Shown here: in pieces, positions 20,558-29,045 of the stretch
Numbering within the stretch: position 1 is the stretch's first letter
Layout: the number at the start of each line of letters is the position of its first letter
Assembly: GCA_030428835.1 (NCBI GenBank)
Contig: JAUIEP010000011.1
Coordinates: forward strand, 1 to 64,000
Reading direction: 5' to 3'
Source: Gammaproteobacteria bacterium
Lineage (GTDB): Bacteria; Pseudomonadota; Gammaproteobacteria; Pseudomonadales; Halieaceae
Length of the DNA: 64,000 nt
The notes under the pieces: model-generated
Databases searched by the model: none
What the model saw: only the letters and a program-made list of their open reading frames with translations
What the model was told of the DNA's origin: nothing
Translations under genes and position numbers: made by a program

Positions 20558-22774
20558 CTAGTTCGACACCGCGGGTCGATCCGGTAGCGCGAACACAACA
20601 AGACTGTTCGAGCCATGGGGCATGACGGTATCCGATGTCATCTTTGCAACCCCTGGATCATAGGAGGCAACCGGGACAGCGATATACTGTCGCTCACCAA
20701 CTGCGTAAACGGCAGGCACACCGCCCGGAGTTGAGGGCAGCGGCTTGACCAGAAGCACCTCGCCGCTGTCCATGTCCCAGGCCCTGAGATTGCGGTCCTG
20801 GTTGGCCGCAATAAGCACGCCACCCGCAGTCCCAACAATGGAACCTCGGGGAAATATCGTGCCGCTTCCCGGCATTCCCGGAAGACTGCCGTAGGGTTTC
20901 TGCCACAGCAGTTCGCCCTTGTTCATGTCATACGCGGTCAGGTTCGACCAGGGCGGAGCATTAGCGGGAATACCCTGGTTGGAAAACAGAAAGTTGTATC
21001 CGCTTTCGTAGGTGATAGGCGTGCTCCCTGCAATCTCCTTGTCTGAGGCAGGCGATGAGTCCACGGCCGCCTGGTGGGCGGCAGGTTCGCCGGGTACGTC
21101 GCGAAATCCCAGAAACGTCATCAAGTCGGCCGTTGCCGTTGGCGAAAGTTGGAATCCGGGCATCGGTCCGCGCCCCCGCCGCACCGTATCCAACATCTGC
21201 GCTAGGTCTCGGCGCCCCGCAAGGCCTGCCAATGAGGGAATTGCGGGCGGTTGTCCCTGCATCCGCTCTCCGTGACACATGGCGCACCGCTCCAGGTAAA
21301 TTCTTTGACCAGGCGGCGAGTCCGCTGTGTAAAAACGGGCGACTGTCCGCTCCGAGGGCCTTTCGAGTTTCAGGATCGAGGGAACTTCGTGGGAAACCAG
21401 AAAAAGGCGCCCACTCTCGACATCGACTACGCCGTTGCCCCAATTTGCACCGCCGGATGTTCCCGGCATTGCCACCGTTCCCTCCAGGCTTGGTGGAGTA
21501 AAGAGCCCGCCTATACGGAATCCGGCAAGCTCGCTGGCGAGCGTATCGCGCTCCTGATTGCTCAGATAGGGGCTGAGTTCATCGACAGAAAATCCCTGCC
21601 GGGAGAAAGGTGGTGGTGCTGTGGGAACTGGCTGGGTTGGCGAGAGCTGCTCGCCAGGAACATCGCTGGCGGGAACTTTACGTTCTTCAATAGGAAACAC
21701 CGGCTCACCAGTCTGCCGGTCAAAGGTATATACAAAACCGGTTTTTCCGGCAACAGCAACCGCGCTGACGTCCTGTCCGTTACGCTCCAGCTGCATCAGT
21801 TTGGGCGCCTGCGGAAGGTCGTAGTCCCAAACATCGTGATGAACCGTCTGAAAATGCCAGAGATACTTCCCCGATCTCGCATCCACAGCAACCAGAGAGT
21901 TCGCGTACAGATTATCTCCCGGGCGATTTGCGCCATAAAAGTTGTAGTTCGCGGACGCAAAGGGAATATAGAGAACCCCGGAATTTGTATCCACGGACAT
22001 GCCGGCCCAGTTGTTTGCACCACCGACTACTTTCCATGCGCCTTCCGGCCAACCGCCGAAATTCGGCTCTCCAGGCTGGGGAATAGAGTGAAAGGTCCAG
22101 ACGAGCTTTCCGGTGCGCGCGTGGTAAGCCCGTACATAACCGGGTGGGCCGTTCCAGTCGGCGCCCCCCGTGGATCCAACTATGACCAGGTTTGCGTATA
22201 CCCTACCGGGTGACTGAGATTGAACCCGCGCAAGTGAAGCTGGGGGCCGGTCCAATCCCTCCTTGAGGTCGACAGACCCATCCGCACCAAATTGTCGAAT
22301 CAACCGCCCATCGCTTGCAGAAATGGCGTGTAGACGGTCATTGCGATGGTAGTAGAGGAAGCGCTTGCCCGAATCCGGGTCTCTCCAGGTCGCCAGGCCC
22401 GCCATCCTTACTCCCGCAGCATCGTGACGCCACAGTTCCTCACCTGTCGCGGCATTAAGTGCCAGCACGCCGCCCGTCCAGGGCACGTACATTCGGCCCT
22501 CGATCACCAGCGGATTGGCAAAGGACTGGCCATTATCAGGAAACGTGAAGCGCCAAACCTCCTCAATACCTTCAATGTTTGATCGATCTATCTGCGACAG
22601 TCGGGAATACTGGCTCGACCCCTGATCACCGAGATATACGGGCCAGTCCGATGCGGCGACCTCCGCGGCACAGGTCGTGCTGGTCCAATGCAAAACTACC
22701 AGCAGTGCGAGCGCCAATAGTTTCAAGCTCGATGCGCGCAGTAGACATACTCTGAAAATCGTCTGGAACTGCAC
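20558..22774 (-). CDS. PQQ-dependent dehydrogenase with inserted cytochrome c domain
   Basis: About 738 residues if the GTG at 22774 (GGGAG ahead) is used; a TTG at 22813 is also in frame. A signal peptide (LKLLALALLVVLHWTSTTCAA) precedes an eight-bladed quinoprotein propeller: WPVYLGDQGSSQYS, GGADWNGPPGYVRAYHARTG, NNWAGMSVD, HHDVWDYDLPQAPK. A class I cytochrome c with CAMCH at residues 497-501 and axial Met in GPMPGF is inserted before the last blades, which resume at VLIAANQDRNLRAWDM. It oxidises an alcohol or sugar in the periplasm and passes electrons to the respiratory chain. Substrate unknown. Confidence 0.87.
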   Translation of the reverse strand: MQFQTIFRVCLLRASSLKLLALALLVVLHWTSTTCAAEVAASDWPVYLGDQGSSQYSRLSQIDRSNIEGIEEVWRFTFPDNGQSFANPLVIEGRMYVPWTGGVLALNAATGEELWRHDAAGVRMAGLATWRDPDSGKRFLYYHRNDRLHAISASDGRLIRQFGADGSVDLKEGLDRPPASLARVQSQSPGRVYANLVIVGSTGGADWNGPPGYVRAYHARTGKLVWTFHSIPQPGEPNFGGWPEGAWKVVGGANNWAGMSVDTNSGVLYIPFASANYNFYGANRPGDNLYANSLVAVDARSGKYLWHFQTVHHDVWDYDLPQAPKLMQLERNGQDVSAVAVAGKTGFVYTFDRQTGEPVFPIEERKVPASDVPGEQLSPTQPVPTAPPPFSRQGFSVDELSPYLSNQERDTLASELAGFRIGGLFTPPSLEGTVAMPGTSGGANWGNGVVDVESGRLFLVSHEVPSILKLERPSERTVARFYTADSPPGQRIYLERCAMCHGERMQGQPPAIPSLAGLAGRRDLAQMLDTVRRGRGPMPGFQLSPTATADLMTFLGFRDVPGEPAAHQAAVDSSPASDKEIAGSTPITYESGYNFLFSNQGIPANAPPWSNLTAYDMNKGELLWQKPYGSLPGMPGSGTIFPRGSIVGTAGGVLIAANQDRNLRAWDMDSGEVLLVKPLPSTPGGVPAVYAVGERQYIAVPVASYDPGVAKMTSDTVMPHGSNSLVVFALPDRPAVSN

Positions 22775-22941
22775 AGCAATACCATCTCCCGCAAATCCGT
22801 TCACACAAATCAAACCTCAGGATGGAACCTGCGCCTTCGCTTGCGCCGTAGGTGTGACACCTCCCTGCAGACATAATCGCTTGCGCTGAAGCGTAAATTA
22901 GACTAGCCTCAATTAAATAGCAAGACCTGTACGATTAATTT

Positions 22942-22953
22942 CGAAAACGTTTG
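22942..22953. promoter_or_regulatory. AAACGTTT palindrome in divergent promoter region
   Basis: CGAAAACGTTTG with perfect core AAACGTTT lies in the 288-base space between the PQQ dehydrogenase and the TonB receptor. A CG-centred palindrome of this kind resembles LacI-family operators. No LacI gene is in the window. Confidence 0.3.
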
Positions 22954-23062
22954 TCCAGGTCAGCAGAAGTAAGTGGTCTGCTGACTCTGCCATCAGATGG
23001 GGTTCACACCGGCCCCGGGACCGCGTGAATACGCACTTGCCATCGCTCGAGAGGGTAATCAC

Positions 23063-25531
23063 ATGACGAATAATCCGAAGCCCCAGCTAACAACCAAATT
23101 GAAGCCGGTTTGCCGTTCATTGGAAGAATCTAACGATTCAATTACGCGCTTCACCAGGCCTGCAGGTGCCGTCGCCCTACTACTCGCTGCGTTGGTATCT
23201 AAACAAGCACTGGCTCTCGAAGAGGTAGTCGTCACGGCCACTCGTGGTGAAACTGATCTGCAGGATGTACCCGTGGTTGTGAATGCCATTTCATCGGACA
23301 CCATCGAGGAGCTGGCGCTCACGCGCTTCGAAGACATCGAAAGCGTAACGCCCGGCCTCTCCTTTCAGGACCGTGGTAGCGAGGGAGACGTAACGGCACT
23401 ACGCGGGATCAGCACATCGGTAACAACGCAGGCCCCCGAAGCGGTGGTCATCTACCTGAATGAGGCGCCTATCCATCCGGCGCTTGCCTTTTCAAGCCTT
23501 TACGACATCGGACAGATTGAGGTCATTCGCGGCCCGCAGGGAACCCTGCGCGGACAGCCCGCGCCCGCCGGCTCCATCACCGTCGCGAGCAAGCGACCGT
23601 ACTTCGACGGAATCGGCGGCACCATAGAAACTCTGGTCACGAATGAAGATTCCAGCATTATCCGAGGCGGCATCAATATACCTGTGGCTGATGCGATCGC
23701 ACTGCGTATCGCCGGCGTCTACGACGAGAAAGAGGGCCCGGTAAAAAGTGCCACCACCGGAATCGAGGAAAAGGACGAGACTTCGAGCTTCCGCGCCTCG
23801 GCGCTATGGGAGCCGTCGGAAAATTTCTCGCTTCTAGGGACCTATCAGTACATGAAGCGGGAGCCTGAGGAGGTGAGCGCGGTAGTCGGCGAAGGTCAAC
23901 AGGGGTGGTTGAATCCCAATGGCCCGGTGATCAAGGACGCGGGAGATTTTAGAGGCGTTCAGGAGTCCCTGGGCGGGCAGGAAGTCACCGCCGACTTCTA
24001 TAGTCTATTGGCGAAGTATTCCACGGAATTCGGCACAGTGAGCTACATTGGGAGCTACTCAGAGATCGAACTGAACACACCGCGAAACGCGGGCGATAGC
24101 GATTCCGGAAATGCCATACCCGGATTCGCTGTTACGACACCGTTCGACGTACCCTTTTCCACAATGTCCCACGAACTCCGCTTCGACGGTACAACGGGCG
24201 ACGGCTTTATTGACTTCACTTTTGGTGGATTCCTGCAATCCAGCGAAAGCGAGAAAGACGGCCAGGATATCACCATCAATTCTTACAGCGAGGGTGCCTT
24301 TGGTGATGTTACCCCGGCCGGACCAACAACAAATTCACCGATACCTCTAAGCGGAGCGGAGACGATCATCAATATCACTTCCGAGCCGGGAAAAGGGGCA
24401 AGTTCTGAGTCTATTTTCGCCAGCATGACATTTCATTTCGAGACAGCAACGGATGTTACGATAGGAGCTCGACACCTGTGGGTTGAGGATGATACTTCGA
24501 CGATCCTTACCGTCAGAGCACCCGACCTGGCCCTTCTTCCCCCAGACCTGATACCCATCGTTCTGCCCCCGGAAGTTCTGGCGAACTTCATTCCACCCGA
24601 TATCGTCGCGCGGGTTCCGGATGAGCGTGATGTTGACCTCTCGGAATGGATATACGACATCAAGGTCGTACAAAACCTGAGCGACGACCTGATGATTTAC
24701 GCCGCCTTCGGAACGGGTTTTCGTGGGCCCGGCAACAATGCCTATACGACACTGGACCCTGCTATTAGCGGCGTTGAGGAGGAATACTCCGATAACTATG
24801 AACTGGGAATGAAGGGCAAATTCCTGGATGGTCGATTGCGACTGAACATGGCCGTCTACCAGCAAGATTTCGACGGCTACATTTCTCGTGTGCGGGACAT
24901 ACCCAACATAGGCATTGGTGGCGCAGTCGAAAGCACCGACATCACATTCAATGGTGACGCTCAGGTGCGAGGCTTTGAGCTGGATGCAGCAATGAGTTTC
25001 ACTGATAACGCCTACATCCAGGCCATGTACTCCTACGTGGATGCGGCGTATGACGACGCGAACATACCCTGTCGCGACACCAATTTTGACGGCAAGCCCG
25101 ACGATGGCCCCCTGCCGGAACTCGGCGATTTTCCGGCAGGGTCCCTGGCAGCTTTCTGTATCTCGGATGGGCAGCTTTCAAGCGTTCCCGAACATTCAGC
25201 CTCAGTTATTGGTGAGTACAGCGTTCCGCTTAATCAGGGTGAAGTTTATTTGAGGGGCTTCTATTCATGGGTCGGCGATACGCTCGATACTGCCTCCAAT
25301 GTGGAGTACGAAAGTCACGGTGTACTCAATCTATACCTGGGCGTAAGAGAGTTACTGCCAGGTCTGGATGCCAATATTTTCGTGAAGAATGTGGCTGATG
25401 AAGACGAAGTCACTCTGCAGGGCGCGCCCTACGACCCCATTGGGGGATTTGAGCCTAATTACGCTGAGGTACAGGTAGTACCGCCTCGAGAGATCGGAGT
25501 CAACTTGCGGTATGCGTTCGGCGGCAGCTAA
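23063..25531 (+). CDS. TonB-dependent outer-membrane receptor
   Basis: About 822 residues from the ATG at 23063 (GAGAGGG upstream). An extended N-terminal leader precedes hydrophobic AVALLLAALVSKQALA, then EEVVVTATRG, LRGIST and IEVIRGPQGTLRGQPAPAGS of the plug, and a barrel ending in LRYAFGGS. Near residue 670 an extracellular-type loop holds C-x-DTNFDGKPDDG and a second Cys at 699. The same arrangement occurs in the receptor at 35159. It is divergent from the PQQ dehydrogenase/hydrolase/GH106 run and probably shares its substrate. Confidence 0.9.
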   Translation: MTNNPKPQLTTKLKPVCRSLEESNDSITRFTRPAGAVALLLAALVSKQALALEEVVVTATRGETDLQDVPVVVNAISSDTIEELALTRFEDIESVTPGLSFQDRGSEGDVTALRGISTSVTTQAPEAVVIYLNEAPIHPALAFSSLYDIGQIEVIRGPQGTLRGQPAPAGSITVASKRPYFDGIGGTIETLVTNEDSSIIRGGINIPVADAIALRIAGVYDEKEGPVKSATTGIEEKDETSSFRASALWEPSENFSLLGTYQYMKREPEEVSAVVGEGQQGWLNPNGPVIKDAGDFRGVQESLGGQEVTADFYSLLAKYSTEFGTVSYIGSYSEIELNTPRNAGDSDSGNAIPGFAVTTPFDVPFSTMSHELRFDGTTGDGFIDFTFGGFLQSSESEKDGQDITINSYSEGAFGDVTPAGPTTNSPIPLSGAETIINITSEPGKGASSESIFASMTFHFETATDVTIGARHLWVEDDTSTILTVRAPDLALLPPDLIPIVLPPEVLANFIPPDIVARVPDERDVDLSEWIYDIKVVQNLSDDLMIYAAFGTGFRGPGNNAYTTLDPAISGVEEEYSDNYELGMKGKFLDGRLRLNMAVYQQDFDGYISRVRDIPNIGIGGAVESTDITFNGDAQVRGFELDAAMSFTDNAYIQAMYSYVDAAYDDANIPCRDTNFDGKPDDGPLPELGDFPAGSLAAFCISDGQLSSVPEHSASVIGEYSVPLNQGEVYLRGFYSWVGDTLDTASNVEYESHGVLNLYLGVRELLPGLDANIFVKNVADEDEVTLQGAPYDPIGGFEPNYAEVQVVPPREIGVNLRYAFGGS

Positions 25532-25616
25532 TTTTCGGTGCGAAATGACTACCTCGCCATGTTGTCGAGGGTCGAATTGCCGGCAATAATTACGCGAACG
25601 ACGGGGCAGAAATTGC

Positions 25617-26291
25617 ATGGCAAGCAGAGTCCAGAAACACCGAACCGCAAAGCGGCGGAGCCCTCGAAAAAGGGGGCGTCCGCTACAATCCGAAGAGCAG
25701 GGAATTACCGATCACATCGTAACTGTCGCGCGGGATTTATTCCTTCAGGATGGCTACAAGGGCGTATCCATGAAGCGCATCGGAGAGCAATCCCGCGTTT
25801 CTCCGGGTACGCTGTATGCTCGATTTCCCAATAAAGTAGAGCTTTTCACCGCGGTTGTTGAAAGACAAGTGGCGATATGGGAGACCGAGACACCCGCCCA
25901 CCTGGAGAAGCCGAGAGAGTCGGTTTATGACGTATTGCTCGCCGGTATTCTCGGCGTAATGGAAGCAGGTTCGCGTTCAGACGTCGCAGGGTTCGTAAGG
26001 CTCTTGACCGCCGAGGCTCGTAAGTTCCCGGAGCTGGCAGAAATCTACCATGATCATGCGATGCAGGTGGGGTTTGACGTACTGCACGAGGCCATCCTAC
26101 GCACGCCGGAGGGCATGGATATGGGACCGGCCCAGGCTAAGGAGCTTGCGCTCACCACAATCGAGGCCGTCAATGGCTGGTTGGAAAGAAATCATCTGCT
26201 GAACAACCTCGACGTAACTAGGGCTGAAAAGACTAGGGTCGCTAAGCGGATGGCACGCATTATTACCTACGGGTACAAACAATCGGCGTAG
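25617..26291 (+). CDS. TetR/AcrR-family transcriptional regulator
   Basis: 224 residues. A very basic N-terminal arm (RRSPRKRGRP) leads into a TetR HTH (ITDHIVTVARDLFLQDGYKGVSMKRIGEQSRVSPGTLYARFPNKVELF) and an all-helical ligand domain. It lies 85 bases downstream of the TonB receptor on the same strand and could repress the receptor and the divergent PQQ unit. No copy of the CTTATCGATAAG palindrome is found at its own start, which argues against it governing that set. Confidence 0.88.
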   Translation: MASRVQKHRTAKRRSPRKRGRPLQSEEQGITDHIVTVARDLFLQDGYKGVSMKRIGEQSRVSPGTLYARFPNKVELFTAVVERQVAIWETETPAHLEKPRESVYDVLLAGILGVMEAGSRSDVAGFVRLLTAEARKFPELAEIYHDHAMQVGFDVLHEAILRTPEGMDMGPAQAKELALTTIEAVNGWLERNHLLNNLDVTRAEKTRVAKRMARIITYGYKQSA

Positions 26292-26304
26292 AGCCAAAGC
26301 GCCC

Positions 26305-26322
26305 GCTAGAAGGCTTTCTAGC
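26305..26322 (+). terminator. Hairpin after tetR
   Basis: GCTAGAA (26305-26311) pairs with TTCTAGC (26316-26322) around a GGCT loop, 14 bases after the regulator stop. No T-run follows. Confidence 0.3.
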
Positions 26323-26463
26323 TCTTCGAGCGACCGAGCTTCCTTGGCTTTTCGCAAGGGTGACAATTTCATCGGCGCGCGCTGGAAGGCAATCGACCCC
26401 ACGAGGCGCTAGGCTTACAGGCCGGACGGCGGATAGTTAACCTGGGCATTCTATGGTATATAT

Positions 26464-26475
26464 CTTACCGATAAA
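26464..26475. promoter_or_regulatory. Palindrome site A (CTTACCGATAAA) upstream of oxygenase 1
   Basis: One base off the core TTATCGATAA shared with sites B, C and D. It lies 66 bases upstream of the oxygenase start, followed by AT-rich TTATTATGAT that could contain the -10 (TATGAT, 26481-26486). The -35 is not convincing. Confidence 0.55.
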
Positions 26476-26540
26476 GTTATTATGATGCGGCCGCACCCCG
26501 ACCGGCGACCGCCGTGCAGACCGCCGACAAGGAAAAAACC

Positions 26541-27626
26541 ATGTCCATGACCGAAGCCCGCAGACGGGAGCTTTCCGATTACCTCACGCCCGCAGGGCCG
26601 CCGCGCGAAATCGACCGGGTCTACAGTGAGGACCAGTTGCAGCGGCTGCTCGGCGCCGTGCGCGACCACGGCCCCTGGAAACTGATTATCGCCCAGCACT
26701 TTGCATCCGCCGACGAGTTGCTGGCCACGATGTCCGGCCCTCTGCCAGAGGGCACGGAACTGTCACTGGACTGGTTCCTGACACCAACCTTTCGCGGTTT
26801 CCTCGCCAATTATTCCGCCGCCCTTTATCCGGAACTCCACGACTGCTTTTACAACGAGCGTTTCCTGGAGCTGGTCAGGTCCTACTGGGGGGCAAAGTAC
26901 GCCAAGCCGCAGATGATGCTGTTCAATGTGAACGGCCCCGCGGGCAATACCGACCCGGGCCACCTGGATACCCCGAGCTTCCGCGGCGTGCGCTATGAGA
27001 ATTCGCCGACCTGGCTGTGCAGCGTCATGGGCAAATCCGGCCTGTTCCGCGATTACCTGATCAAGATGGCGCAGGTGATCACCTGGTTCTCCCACGACCC
27101 GGACAGTGGCTTCACCTTCTGGCCCGACGGCCCGCTGCAGCCGCCCCGACGCCTGCAAGCGCCGATCTACAACCGCGGCGTGGTGGTGCAGAACGAAATG
27201 ATGTATCACAGGGGCGAGGCCAACGGGCCCGTGGAAGAGCAGCGCCCCGCCGGGCTGGCGTTCGAGACGCTGTTCAGCGGTGATCCCGACGATGAGGACA
27301 AATGGATACTGAAGACGGGCGAGGAGGTTATCGCCCGCCACCACACCCGCGACTTACGCTTCCTGGTGCACTGGTCCGCCGAGGTCTTCGAGGACGGTGA
27401 TGAACTGAAGAAAAACATGGAAGGTACCGACAACCTCACCATCGAGCGCGCCATCGGGATGTTGATCGACGATGCCCGCGCGCAGGGCTTCGATATACCC
27501 ACGCCGACGGACCCGTTGCACGAACCGGCGTTCATCAGGGCAATCAATGCCGCTTACGACATGGGTGGGCCCGCCAGCTACCCCGAGGAAGCGCCCGTAA
27601 CGCCTTTGTATATCGACGCGGCGTGA
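26541..27626 (+). CDS. Fe(II)/2-oxoglutarate dioxygenase-like protein 1 (PhyH-like)
   Basis: 361 residues from an ATG with AAGGA eight bases ahead. No signal peptide, so cytoplasmic. The facial-triad pattern is visible: His141-x-Asp143 in GHLDTPSFRG and His223 in MMYHRGEANGP, 82 residues apart, as in phytanoyl-CoA-dioxygenase-like enzymes. The protein is paralogous over its whole length with the one at 39518 (HGPWKLI.AQHFAS, TFRGF, FWPDGP, NRGVVVQNEMMYHRGE). Each has a TATCGAT-type palindrome upstream. Substrate unknown; hydroxylation of an organic substrate ahead of beta-oxidation is inferred from the paralogue's operon. Confidence 0.68.
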   Translation: MSMTEARRRELSDYLTPAGPPREIDRVYSEDQLQRLLGAVRDHGPWKLIIAQHFASADELLATMSGPLPEGTELSLDWFLTPTFRGFLANYSAALYPELHDCFYNERFLELVRSYWGAKYAKPQMMLFNVNGPAGNTDPGHLDTPSFRGVRYENSPTWLCSVMGKSGLFRDYLIKMAQVITWFSHDPDSGFTFWPDGPLQPPRRLQAPIYNRGVVVQNEMMYHRGEANGPVEEQRPAGLAFETLFSGDPDDEDKWILKTGEEVIARHHTRDLRFLVHWSAEVFEDGDELKKNMEGTDNLTIERAIGMLIDDARAQGFDIPTPTDPLHEPAFIRAINAAYDMGGPASYPEEAPVTPLYIDAA

Positions 27627-27803
27627 CCTGCGCGTGAGTCATCGCCCACCCTGATCATACTATTCGAGCAGCGCGTCCTGCCGGCGACCGGGCTCTTGCA
27701 TCGGGAGTTCGGACAATCCCATCCACCATTGGGTCTGTGACGTCTTGCTTTTCTTCGAGGGTGGCAAGCTGCGCGTTCGTCCCGGTTCGGCAAACGGACG
27801 AAA

Positions 27804-29045
27804 TTAATCCGATACGTCGCCCATGGGTTCGCGAACCCCGATGAGTTGGCGCTTCCTGAGCCAGCTGGCCAGCAGGTCCGGCCAGGCGCCAAGGACAGGA
27901 TCCGCCAGCGCCAGGCCCTGCCCATGCCAGCCGGTACCAAATATGTGCAACTCGGCTGGCACGCCCGCGGCGACCAGCGCATCGTAGTAAGCGGTGGCAT
28001 GCCCGGGTGATACCAGCGCGTCCGTCGTGGTGTGGTAAATGAACGTCGGGGGGGTCGACGCCGTCACATTGGTAACAGGGTCGACCTCGCGCAGTACCTT
28101 CGCTCCGGGTTTGTCGCCCAGGAAGCAGGTTCGTGTGTTGTCCCTCACTTCGCCAAATCGGGTCGGCGCATACGCGAGAACCGCGAAGTCCGGCCGGCTG
28201 TCCACCTGTTCCACCGGGTCGTCCGCTTCGGGATTACCCGGCTCGAACAGCGTGGACGCCATGGCGGTCAGGTGACCCCCGGCGGAAAAACCCAGCATGC
28301 CGATCCGGTTGCGCTGGATGCCGTATTCCGCGGCATGGGCCCGCACCCAGCGCAGCGCCCGCCGGGCATCGTGCAATTGTGTTGGGTGTCGATAGCCGAC
28401 GGTGCACAGGCGATAGTTGAGTACGAAGGCCGTGATGCCATGGGCGGCCAACCAGTCGCCCACCAGTCGGCCCTCGTGGCCGGTCGCCAGCGCCTGGTAA
28501 CCACCGCCCGGCGCCACGATAACCGCGGTACCGAATGCCGTGGCGCCGTCTGGTGCAATGACCGTCACCGTCGGTGTGTGCGCCGGGCCTGCTTCGAGCG
28601 CGCCCGGTGCACCGTCGGGCCAGAGGGGCACGGTCTCCAGGTTCAGCGCCACCAGCGGGTCAACGGGCAAACCGAGGTTAGCGGTCGCACCCGGCAGAGG
28701 CGCGCTCGACAGGGCTCCCGCCGCCAGCAGCGCCGCATTGACGGCGGCAATCCGCTCGTCGGTAACCAGTGTCGGAGCGAATCGCTGCATGGCGACGAGG
28801 CTGATGGGGCGCGCCTGCTCGATGCGCTCGTTCTGCATCAGCTCCGGCAACTCCCGTTCCAGGACAGCCCTTGCGCGCGGATTGTCGAGCAAGTCACCCA
28901 TACTGTCGGCCGCCGACAGCGGTCGCAGGGTCGACGCCGCGACGGATGCAGTCTCGGTTTGTCCCAGCACCTGTTGCACCGGCCAGGTTGTTAGCCCAAG
29001 CAGCAACGACAGGGAAAGTACTGTCCAGCGCAGTACATGTTTCAT
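27804..29045 (-). CDS. Secreted alpha/beta-hydrolase (BD-FAE/acetylesterase type) with N-terminal helical module
   Basis: 413 residues with a signal peptide (SLSLLLGLTTWPVQQVLG). Residues 50-110 form a helical module (GDLLDNPRARAVLERELP ... VAMQRFAPTL) like that ending the DUF1593 proteins at 1-2 kb. The esterase domain has APGGGYQ for the oxyanion hole, GFSAGG (Ser254), Asp342 (TTDALV) and His374 (GWHGQG). The start overlaps the preceding GH106-like stop as ATGA, so the two are translationally coupled. It probably deacylates a rhamnosylated substrate in the periplasm. Confidence 0.85.
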   Translation of the reverse strand: MKHVLRWTVLSLSLLLGLTTWPVQQVLGQTETASVAASTLRPLSAADSMGDLLDNPRARAVLERELPELMQNERIEQARPISLVAMQRFAPTLVTDERIAAVNAALLAAGALSSAPLPGATANLGLPVDPLVALNLETVPLWPDGAPGALEAGPAHTPTVTVIAPDGATAFGTAVIVAPGGGYQALATGHEGRLVGDWLAAHGITAFVLNYRLCTVGYRHPTQLHDARRALRWVRAHAAEYGIQRNRIGMLGFSAGGHLTAMASTLFEPGNPEADDPVEQVDSRPDFAVLAYAPTRFGEVRDNTRTCFLGDKPGAKVLREVDPVTNVTASTPPTFIYHTTTDALVSPGHATAYYDALVAAGVPAELHIFGTGWHGQGLALADPVLGAWPDLLASWLRKRQLIGVREPMGDVSD

